DNA of 64,000 nt from contig NW_006921535.1 of assembly GCF_000340215.1 (NCBI RefSeq), positions 389,874 through 453,873 on the forward strand, read 5' to 3'. The position numbers and the translations under genes were made by a program. The stretch comes from Pseudocercospora fijiensis CIRAD86 (taxonomy: Eukaryota; Ascomycota; Dothideomycetes; Mycosphaerellales; Mycosphaerellaceae). Position 1 is the first letter of the stretch, and each line of letters opens with the position of its first letter. Below the pieces are notes generated by a model. It did not search any database and had not been told where the DNA came from. It saw only the letters and a program-made list of their open reading frames with translations. This document shows, one piece after another, positions 54,484-64,000 of the stretch.

Positions 54484-55150
54484 TTAGAGCCGAAGGTAGG
54501 GCTATCTCTTTATATCTAACAGGTTCGGGTATGTTAAAGGTAGTCTCTAGGTACGAATAGCTATAACCGAAGCGAGGGCACGATAAGAGCCTACGACACG
54601 GACGATACCGAAGTATCTTAAGGGGCCGTTACGACAAGTAGAGAAACCTCTTAACGAGGGCATCGCTTTAACCCCGAAAAGCTACAAACCCTTAGGACTA
54701 TTACAGCTTAGGGCCTAGTCTATAACTATAGCTAGCTTCTAAGGACTCGGCTCCGGGTCGAAGACCTATTTAGTACCGCTTACTCGAGATAAGCCCCGCC
54801 TAAGGAGGAGATAGACTAATTACCTATCGGCCTTGCTTAGTTTGCTAAGACTATCTATACGATAGCAATTTCTAGATTATAGGTTAGATGCCTAGATAGT
54901 TCCCCTATTAACTAGGTAGATTGTTTCGGGATTCGCTGCCTCGTTCGGATAGTACTTAGCCTTCTACTAGAAAAAGAAGGTCCCCGCCCCCCCGCCTAGC
55001 TAAAAGAGATAACGATAGTTAGTAAAGTAGCTAGTTTCTAGGATCTAGGTATGAATAGAGATTGCAGTTCCTTCCTCTGAGCGGCTTTTATCTAAATTTA
55101 CTAAATTAAAGCTCCTAGGGGTGTCTAGGCGACCCCTAGGAGGCCAAACT
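54484..55150. other. Unidentified RIP tract
   Basis: TpA-rich with scattered stops; no termini or domains recognised. A G/C homopolymer patch lies near 54,985. Possibly the 5' flank or 5' LTR region of the next element, but no matching partner was found downstream. Confidence 0.4.
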
Positions 55151-55177
55151 CTAATGCTACCCTAGGGGTAATATTAG
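55151..55177 (+). repeat. 27-bp near-palindrome, copy 1
   Basis: Arms CTAATGCTACCC and GGGGTAATATTAG. Found again at 58401, 62408 and 62837. Confidence 0.85.
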
Positions 55178-55259
55178 AAGAAAACAGCCTAGCACACCGT
55201 TTTCTTATATAGCAACATCGAAACAAACCAAACCTATAATATATACTAAAAACACTTTC

Positions 55260-58200
55260 CTATAGCATTTTATTTTAACTACTTTATAACAATCGAATAA
55301 GCTCTAGCTCTAGCGAAAACGAGCATTACGAATTAGCGGAATCTTCGGAATCTAATAACCTACCGGACCCTATTAACGAAGAAATCAGGCGACGACTAGT
55401 TGTTATAAGCGCCGTCGAACTAGGGGCTATCGAGCCTTCTATGCCCGAGGCCCTCTATAATATCGTTATAAAGATAATTTAAGGGCAAACTAACCTTCTC
55501 CGTTAGAATAGGCGTCGCCTACTAGAGCTAGGAAGTAGTAGGAACCCTTTGTTCGAAGGGTAGAACGCTACGGCGTACGTAGAACGCTTTAAGGACAACT
55601 TAGCCGAGTACGGACTCGAAGAGGAGTCGGACTAGTATAAGGTCCGGTCCCTTACGAGGACTACTATTACTAAGCTTTACCGAACCCTTAGAACCCTAGT
55701 TAGCTACCTAGAAAAGGACGACAAGTCTAATACCGACTAGGAGGTCTTTAAGTAGGCCTTTATAAGGGAGTATCGGGATCGCGATAGCCGTCGTATTAAA
55801 GGTAGTCGTACGTAGCTTAAGAACCTCTATATAGAGAGGCGCACCGAAGATAACGACCTAAAGGAGTATGTCCGCGAGTTTGTTAAGTTAGCGGACGGCA
55901 TTAACTAGTAGGACCTCGAGAATTCTTAGAGAACGAGGCTACTCCTTAAAGGGTTGCCGTAGTCTACGGCTAAGCGTGTCTTCCGTCGCTACAAGCTTAG
56001 CGAAGCCAATCCCGAGACCTTTAGGAAGTATAAAGAGGTCCTAGAGGCTGTTAAGGACGATATTAATAGCTCCGCTAACGTAAAGAAGTTCATTTACGGC
56101 GAGGACCGGAATAACCTAGCCTAGGTAAGGAACGATGCCTCGGGAACTAGAGGGCCTAAGTTTCTTCCTAAATCGCAAAGTAGTCCTAGTACCGTAACTC
56201 CTACCGTTACTAAGCATTCTTAGGACGTTGCGGACTTAGCTAAATCCCTAGCCTAGCTTAACCTTAATACGAAAGCACTATAGCGAGTTAGGGAGGTTCT
56301 TAATACTAGTATACTAAAGGATGTACTACTAGTCTACTAGGTCTCCGATCCTAACTACCCTAAGGCCCCTTTAGTTAACGTCTACGCTATACGAAAGATC
56401 TATTCTAACTTAGATAGCAAGTGCTAGATATGCGGCGGTTTCAAACATATTTAATTAGACTGCCCTATCTAGAAAGAGCTTCTTAAGAGGAAGCTCGTTA
56501 TATAAGTAAATAGTCGGTTCTACTATACCGATACCGGCGATAAGATTAACTTCGAGTAGGATCGCAGAGCTCCGAAGCTGCCTCAACTTAGGAGTCTTCT
56601 AGAGAAGAAGTATAGTAGCAAGATCGAGTTTAAGGACACTAGGAATAGTACCCTCGCCGCTATTGCTAAACGAGAAACTTAGAAGGTTAGGGCAAAACAG
56701 GTTAAGGAGTAGAGTAGTAATAGTACTACTAAGCCTATTAAAGTTAACTTTGTGTCTTAGGACCCGGACGCAGTTACTAATGTTTACGCGGTTACTAAGA
56801 ATAGTATAGATGTCTACGCTACTACAAGGTCCTAAACTTAGACGTCCTAAACCTAGTCGTCCTAGGGCAAGGGTAAGAGCCCGCAGAACCCTACCCGCCC
56901 TAGTACGGCAGCCCCTACTAGGATACTTAAGAAGCAGGTAGCTAATAAGGCTAAGAAATAGCGAGAATTAGTCGCTAAGACTAAGACACTCTAGACAGCT
57001 AAAGACTGTACAACCCGAGCTAGTATAGCTACTCCGGAGGTACTAGAAACTCTAGATGTCGATATAGAGGATGCTGCTACCGACCTTAGTAGTACCCTAG
57101 GCCTAGCTAACCCGCCGGCCTATAAGCGAAAGTTAGCCGACCTAAAGAGCTTTCGCTTTAATAGGTATATAAAGAAGTATAGTGCCGGGCCTACTAACTC
57201 TTACGACACAAAGGCAAATGCTCTCTTCTAGGCTTTATAGTTCCTAGACCTTAAGTCTAACGTGTCTATAAGGGAGCTTCTAGTATACGGTTTGCCTACT
57301 AACCTGTTCTAGAGCCGGATTCCTAACGATACAACCTTTATAAAAGACCTTATAGCCCTCCGACGCAAATAGGGACGAGAGGACTATATCGACGTCTCTT
57401 CCCTATAGTTCCTTCCTAAATTTTTAGGGGCCTAGGAGTTAGCAGAAGGCGAATTAGTAACCTACGAGAGCTAGGAGACTATCGATAATACTAACGAAGA
57501 GGGGATTAAAGAGATAGGCCGAGGGGATAATAATAATACCGACTCTGCTTCGGTTTTAGTTTCTATTAAGGCTGTCCGATTTACTAGCTAATAAATCGGT
57601 CGAGTAGGACCTCCTCGACCTAAGGAACTTTACTCTATCCCTAATAATATAGACCTTTCCGTAGTTACCCGTTCCTTTACCGTCGTTCCCGCTATCTATA
57701 TTTAAGTTACTATCGGAAGCTATAGTTAGCAGTTGCTAGCAATGCTTAATAATAGTTTAGAGTTACTTATTATAAGTAAGCGCTAGGCTAAACAGCTCCG
57801 ACTGCTAATAAACAGAGATATTTCCCTTAGTATATAGGGAGTAAATAGGGAGGTTGCGCTAGTAGGTGCCTACTATAATATTATAGTAGACGCTTTCGGT
57901 ATATGCTTTTCCTTTACCTTCTAGATTGCCGCTAACCCGAATACGCTAATTATTCTAGGTCGTCTATAGTCTCGTATAACCCGGGATATCTAGCGTAACT
58001 ACGACGATAGCTCCTAGGAAGGAACTATCGCTAACTAAAAGGGTAACCGAGTCGTATTTACTAGTTATATCGGAAACACTAGCTACAAGTCCTACGAGGA
58101 TATCCTTGCTACTTCTAAGCGCTCTTCGGGAAACGCTATAGCGCGGTTATAAGACCGGCAATCTGCGCTATAAGTTAGTATAGCTTAAATAGGTTATATT

Positions 58201-61200
58201 TAGAGGTGCGCCGCTCCGTACGTTAAGGCAAGTTTCTAGACTCTATACTAAGGAGGCGAATGCTCGAAGCGATAGCGAGTATAACAACCTAGTAACGACA
58301 ACCTAGTATACGAATCTCGGTAATAATACTATCGTAGGCATCGCCGCCGGAAGCGGATCTACCCGAGCCCGAATCCGAACTAACTAATTAGAGCGCCGAG
58401 CTAATGCTACCCTAGGGGTATTATTAGGAATCTAACGTTTTCGCTAGAATTATAAATCAGGATTACTAGCTATATACCTACCGACTTAAGGAGACTTCTA
58501 ATAAAGTTTACGCGCTGTTCTGCTACGCTAATCTCCGGGCCTAACGTTAAAGAGAGAGGGCTCGGGTATTACGAGCGGTTAGTATATATACCCTATATAA
58601 GAGGGTAGCTAATAAGATTAAGCCCGTAAAAGGCAGCGTATATATAACCGATAGGTCTAATTCTAGCGGAAATCCTAACTAGCGACAAAAGTGCCTTAAC
58701 CGCGAAGCGATATTAATACCTAGAGATAGTCTATACGACTAGAGGTATATTACTAAAAAGTTCTCCGCTATTCCTAGGGAATCGAGGCTAACGCCGGAGA
58801 GACTAGCGAATATTAAACCTAGCATCGAGCTTTCGGATCTTGAACTAGATTTGCTATATAAGCTTCTATACAACCGCGAAGCCGTATTAGTATATAACTT
58901 TACGTATCTAGGTAGGATCAACCCGGAGGTTGCCCCTCTATAGAGGATTCGAACGATCGAGTATAAGCCTTAGGCTTACCTAGGGTTTAAGCTAAACCTA
59001 AGCCTAAGAGGTGTAGTTAAGGACATAATACGGCAGCGTATAAAGGCTGGCACCTTAGAGCCTTCCTATGCCTCGTATCGCAACCTATACTTCCTAGTTT
59101 AGAAGAAGACAGCTCCTAGGGAACTAAAGAAGTACCGTCTAATTAACGCTATATAAAAGTTTAACGCAGTTACGATTAGAGATACTAACCTCCCTCCGGA
59201 GACTAATAGGTTCTCGGAAGCTTTTACTAACTATATTGTAGCCTTACTAGTTAATGTATTCTCGGGCTACGACTAGATACCTCTCTACCCTAACAGCTAC
59301 GACCTTACTAGTTTCGAGACACCTCTTAGGCTATATAGACAAACTACCCTTCTATAAGAGGCAACTAACTCCGTAGCCTAGTTCGTTCGCATTATAAACT
59401 AAGTCCTCGCGGCCTATATCTCCTATATAGCGATGCCTTTCCTTAACGACATCGGTATTAAGAGCCCTAAAACTAGGTACGATAATAAAGAAGTAGAGCC
59501 TAGTATCTATAGGTTCTTTCTCGAACACATTTAGAACCTCGATAGTGTCCTCTACGACCTAGAGCGAGCTAACCTAACGGTATATAGGGAGAAGCTTTAG
59601 CTCCTATGCAAACGAATAAACATTGTCGGGTTTGTAACTAATAAGAACGGCCGCTATCCTAACAATGTACGGGTCCTAAAGATTGTATCCTAGCCCGACC
59701 CTACCTATTAGAAAGATATCCGGATCTAGCTTAGAGTAGTCTCCTACTTCCGTATCTAGGTCGAAAACTTTACGTTAGTATATAAGCCTCTATACGCCTT
59801 ACTTAAGAAGGATGCAGAGTTTAAATAGACCTCCGTTTACTAAGCCGCTAAGGATAAGGTTACTAAGGCACTTGTTAGCGCGCCTACGCTTACCTCTATT
59901 AACTACTCGGAAGGCGTAGGTCTACTAATTGTTGCTATCGACTCGAGCGGGGAAGGCTATAGCGAGATACTAATATAGTGTAATCGTAAGGAGCCCTCCT
60001 TACGTTACCCTATCCGGTACGAGTCCGGTCTATAGAAACCTATCAAGGCCCGATACGATACTAGCAAGCGAGAGTGCCTTAGTGTCTATAAGGCTCTTAA
60101 GAAGTTCTAACCTTAGCTCTTTAGAGTGTTCTTTCGCCTAGAAGTCGACACTTAGACGCTAGTCTATTAACTTAACCGTATAGCCTCCGACCTGCCTAAC
60201 TCTACGATAGCTCGGTAGGTTACCTAGATCTATTTGTTTAATTTCGACGTCTTCTATATTCCTAGTAAGAAGCATACTAGACCGGATAGCCTTTCTAGAA
60301 GGCCTACTATAGAAGAAGACATCGCCGAGATAATAGAAAAAGAGGATATTAACGCGGTTATTAACCGTACCTTTTTTACTGCCTTCTATATTAACGCTAT
60401 ACTAGTAATTACTAGGTCTACTACCGACGACTAACCTAGTAACTAGCCTAACGAAGACCCTACTACTAACGGCGAGGACTAGGACGATACTAAGGCGGGC
60501 GAACTAGGTAGGGATAATATCTTTAATAGGGTCTACTCTAACGACTCCTATAATATCGCCTACTTCCTTACTTATACGAAGAGAGCTCCTAGTCTGTTAA
60601 AGAGTTAATACCGTTGTATTATTCGCTATTCTCGGAGGTTCCTTATTAAGGATCGCATCCTTTAGCGATAGGCTATAGTTAATATACCGCTCTAGCGTAT
60701 TATTAACGATCTAGCAGCCCGATAAGAAATCCTTCGCTCCGTTTACGATAAGCTCGGCTACCGGGCGGCGGAGGGCACCTTCGATATCCTTCGTCGACGC
60801 TACTAGTAGGACGGCGTATAAGCTAACGTCTCCCGCTACTATAAGAGCTGTCCTAAGTGTAACTTTAGGAACAGCTACCGGCGTCTAGGAGAGCTACGTA
60901 TCCCTACTACCTAGTTAGTTAGGGAGCGGTAGTATAGCGATAGGGTCTATCTTAGCCGCAATAATAGCCTATATATTATTCGAGAGGGTCTTTCTTAATA
61001 GCCGGAGGCCTATTATTTCTATAAGGGTTGCGGTGCTATTAATGCCCGTAATATAGCTACCTTCCTATTTAAGGATCTGTTTTGCCGCTAGGGAACACCT
61101 TACGAGGTTATCTTAGATAACGCTACGAACAATATAGCTAAGGAGGTTTAAGCGCTACTTGTTTCGTATAGGGCGAAGAACGTTCGTATCTCCCCGTACT

Positions 61201-62150
61201 ATCCCTAGTCGAATGCTATTATTAAGCGCGGCTATCGGTCGTTAATTGATGCCCTGTCTAAGATAACTAATAGTAGCGATAGATTAGTTCCTATTTCTAC
61301 CCGCGTTCTAGCCCTTCTCTAGGCGGACCGAACTACTATTGTCGATACGACTAGACTTACACTAGCGGAACTTATAATTAGGAGGGACGCCGTTCTTCCT
61401 ATTAAATTGTCCTACCGTACGCACGGCGTTTACGATTAGGGGTCTGTTCGTACTAGGGCAGATCTTCTTACCCTATAGGCTAAGGCTCTTAAGGATATAA
61501 CTACGACTTCTTAGGAGGGTCTTACTCGATAACGTCGCCTTCGGGAGGAAGCTAAGTAGTATTTTAATAACTATAATACTATTAATTAGGAACCTCTAAA
61601 GGTTAGCGATATAGTCCTTCTATACCGGTCCGAACTAGAGTATAGTTACTCCTATAAGCTAGCCTTTAAGTAGAAGGGTCCTTATAGAGTAAAGGAGGTC
61701 CTTTACTCGGGTTCCGTATACCTTCTTTAGGAGCTAGATAGTGCTACCTTAAAGCACTCTTACCCTCGGGCTAATCTAAAGAAGATCGTAGAATTACGCG
61801 AACCTACCCGCCCTCCGCCGACCGAGGAGGAAGTTAGTGCCTCTATAGACCCTCTACCGTCCTTAGATGCCTATCGGGAGGAGGATCCTACCGCTATTAT
61901 AGATCCTATTCTACCTAAGAACTATACCTATCCCTAGGTTCGTCTTAGTAAGCTATTAGGAATAACTTAAGAACAAAGGGAGGGTTATATATAGATTAAC
62001 TATATATAGAGCGTTTCCGATATTGATTCCGATTCTAATAGTAAACTAGACTTCTAGCTATCTAACTCTAACTCCGAGGAACCTAACTAGTCTAGCGACG
62101 AAGACCGCCTAGAATTATAGCTAGATCCCGAGACTAAATAATTGCTTACT
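55260..62150 (+). pseudogene. Second Ty3/gypsy gag-pol relic (gypsy-2)
   Basis: Plus strand. Gag at about 55,480-56,500 includes a CCHC knuckle (C-x2-C-x4-H-x4-C) at about 56,430-56,465. A protease-like region lies near 57,600-57,960. The reverse transcriptase at about 59,030-59,700 has KKYRLINAI, TIRDTNLPPE, SGYD and FLND (from FLDD). RNase H at about 59,920-60,330 ends KKHTRPDSLSRRP. Integrase at about 60,840-61,450 has VILDNATNNIA and VRISPYYP, with the GPYRVKEV chromo-proximal segment after it. The frame is damaged mainly by RIP stops. The domain order (RT-RNase H-integrase) and motifs are gypsy, not copia. LTRs were not identified. Confidence 0.85.
58401..58427 (+). repeat. 27-bp near-palindrome, copy 2
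   Basis: Lies inside gypsy-2, between the protease-like region and the reverse transcriptase. Confidence 0.85.
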
Positions 62151-62407
62151 CTTCCTTGCCTCTACCTGCCTCTACTACGTTGCTTCCTTACTCTTATCGA
62201 TCGTTCTCCGCGCTATTAATATAGTGCCGCCCTATACCTTTAGTCCTTACCTATTATCTGTTTCTACTAATGTTTATGCTCTCGTTTATTGCTTTTAGTT
62301 TATCCTATTGTTGTCTTTTGCTTTTGCCTTTACCTTCGATTAATGTTGCTATAACTTCATTTCTTCGCTCTTATTTCCTTAGATAGAACTATACGAGGCG
62401 TGTTTTC

Positions 62408-62434
62408 CTAATAATACCCCGGGGGTAGTATTAG
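62408..62434 (+). repeat. 27-bp near-palindrome, copy 3
   Basis: Arms CTAATAATACCCC and GGGGTAGTATTAG around a central G. In inverted sense its outer flank (GAAAACACGCCT) resembles that of copy 1 (GAAAACAGCCT). Confidence 0.85.
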
Positions 62435-62836
62435 GAAGATAGCCGAACCTAACCCCTCTACCCTTCTAGGACTACTTCTCTCTAGATTCCTAGACTCTAG
62501 CAACCTTCCTTAAGTAATAACGATAATAAGATACTCTACTAGAGGATGTTCCTACCCTAATTAGTACTAGCTATATAGGACACTAAGAAAGGGAGGATCC
62601 CTCTCCCTTCCTAGCTCTTAGATAGATATAGCAACCTAGGCCTATAGCCTCTAAGAATAGGGACCTTAGGCCGCTAAGCTTAGTATCTAGAAGAAAGAAG
62701 AACGCACAGGCTACGTTTATATATCTGCTACTATAAAAGGTAATGCTGCATCTATAACGATAGTGCTATAGGCTAATATAAGCTGCGCTAGGCCTAGGCG
62801 ATTTGCTCCTAGTTGCCGAGCATCTCTAGAGAAAAG

Positions 62837-62863
62837 CTAATGCTACCCCGGGGGTGTTATTAG
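62837..62863 (+). repeat. 27-bp near-palindrome, copy 4
   Basis: Arms CTAATGCTACCCC and GGGGTGTTATTAG. Confidence 0.85.
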
Positions 62864-63379
62864 TCCCGCTAGCCTTACTACTATAGATTACTACTAGATA
62901 CTCGAACTAACTAGTTACATTTCGAGTACGCGGGAATCTACGAAAGCTAGAGGTTAATAAAGGCGCGTAGTCGCTACTAGCAATTAGCTAGATCGATTGT
63001 TAAACTTTAGCTGCCCTACTAATAAAGGAGTCTCGTATACAGCTTTACTTTTTAGGGTCTATATGTAATCGTTATCCGTTTGCTTTACCGGAATATACGG
63101 ACTACGCTACCTTCGTACCCTATTTAAGGCGAGCCTTCTAAGCTCTTTCTTCTACTCGAATACTAACTAACTTACTACCGCCTACCCCTCCCCCTCCTTC
63201 TATCTAAACCCTTTAATTATTATTAACAAGCTACGAACGTTTTTGCAAGCTCGTTACTAACTCCTTTCCGCTCCGGTCGACTAAGATATCTTCCGGCGCC
63301 CTAAATCCGCTAGGTGCTAGTAGCAGTAGCAACCTACGAGCCCTAAACCTAGGTATACTAGTTCCGATCGAAGCCCCCT

Positions 63380-64000
63380 CCGATAGCGCCTTAGCTACTA
63401 CAACTAGCCTCGAGCACTACTTCTAGATCGTTACCGCCCTTAAAGACCCTTAAGAGAAGATCTAGAACGCTCGCACCCTACTACGCGTTATTAATAGGAA
63501 CATTAAGAAGGCTACTATCTTAGTTACGTATAGTATAAACAACTTGCGTTAGTCTATCGGTAAGCGTATCTTTAAGCGCGAGGTCCTTAACGATATAGAT
63601 ATCGAACAAGCCTTTCCTATCGTCTATAGCCTTAAGACGGCCGGTACCTAGATTCGCTTGCGCTTTAAGACCCTCGACTAGGCCTTCGAACATTAGGGAG
63701 GACTAAGCAGTCTTCCTAAGAGCCTTGTTAACTTCGCCTACGGTAGATAAGAGCGTACAAAGCAGGTCTCTTCGTTCGTTAATAAGTATAAGGTCCGTCG
63801 TTAAGGCGCTAAGCACCTTTCCTATACTATAATCTATCGTATGTCTACCGCTAGCAAGAAGGTAGGCAAGTAGTTACTTAACTTGTCCTTTGCGCTTAAC
63901 GACTTTACGATATCCTACTAGAAGCGGCACTACGATGCAATTATCTAGATCGATCTTAATATATAGACAACTAAGGATCTACTAAAAGAGAAGGGCTATC
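63380..64000 (+). pseudogene. Unidentified RIP-degraded coding relic, runs off window
   Basis: On the plus strand, coding-like fragments continue to the window end: IFKREVLNDIDIEQAFPIVY, LSSLPKSLVNFAYGR, HLSYTIIYRMSTASKKVGK, then TTKDLLKEKGY. They are broken by RIP-type stops. Not assigned to a family. Given the context it is probably a transposon protein. Confidence 0.4.

Larger units (their letters stand above)
62151..63100. other. RIP tract downstream of gypsy-2
   Basis: Pyrimidine-rich to about 62,380, then two copies of the 27-bp near-palindrome 402 bp apart. No gene, LTR pair or domain recognised. Confidence 0.45.
39290..64000. other. RIP-mutated transposon island
   Basis: Continuous tract of about 24.7 kb with scarce CpA/TpG, abundant TpA and retained CpG; no intact gene. 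It runs off the window end. It contains LINE, Ty3/gypsy, MITE-like and LTR-like repeats nested in one another. Expected to be heterochromatic (inference). Confidence 0.9.

Noticed and set aside
39290..64000. Accessory cargo such as a Starship or a biosynthetic cluster
   Set aside because: No tyrosine recombinase, no intact gene and no synthase; all recognisable content is LINE, gypsy or small repeats.

Overview
The window comes from a filamentous ascomycete, most likely a Dothideomycete close to the Mycosphaerellales. Supporting evidence: introns of about 48-150 nt with GT..AG ends and CTAAC/CTGAC-type branch sites, the gene families present, and transposons damaged in the way repeat-induced point mutation (RIP) does it. 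In the RIP tracts CpA/TpG is almost gone, TpA is in excess and CpG is kept. The order level is inference.

The left two thirds (1 to about 39,050) is gene-bearing. It opens inside a group III hybrid histidine kinase of the Nik1/Os-1 type (minus strand, 3' end outside the window). Next comes an intact-ended but RIP-ruined Mutator-like element (4855-8225, 52-bp inverted repeats, 9-bp target duplication). Then follow a small NTF2/SnoaL-like hypothetical gene, an acidic 2EXR/F-box-like protein with a short second exon, a secreted glutamate-carboxypeptidase-II-like M28 peptidase with five introns, a tRNA-like Pol III unit and a small membrane protein. A DHA1-type MFS transporter is transcribed away from a TPMT-family methyltransferase, and a second DHA1 transporter with four introns follows. 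After these are isocitrate lyase (glyoxylate cycle), an FHA protein with a hydrophobic tail, and RPC1, the largest subunit of RNA polymerase III. A 3.6-kb Tc1-like element sits in the shared FHA/RPC1 promoter, 148 bp from the RPC1 start codon.

From about 39,290 to the window end there is no intact gene. This is a nested transposon island of about 25 kb. It contains a Tad-like LINE (minus), a complete Ty3/gypsy element with identical-length 203-bp LTRs and a TTATA target duplication (minus), a second Ty3/gypsy gag-pol relic (plus), a 5'-truncated LINE copy, two copies of a 279-bp LTR-like repeat, and three 389-bp TA-flanked MITE-like repeats. All three MITEs lie inside the one gypsy element. 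Short (CCCTAA)n telomere-type islands also lie inside that element.

The genes look like ordinary, mostly unlinked fungal loci; nothing suggests a biosynthetic cluster. The most useful non-obvious results are these. (1) The N-gap and the strange homopolymer-rich block in isocitrate lyase are a corrupted copy of the exon just upstream, lying wholly within an intron, so the gene is intact. (2) The Tc1-like element is oversized and carries a long antisense reading frame. (3) The nesting order of the repeat island can be reconstructed. (4) A 27-bp near-palindrome recurs four times around the second gypsy relic.
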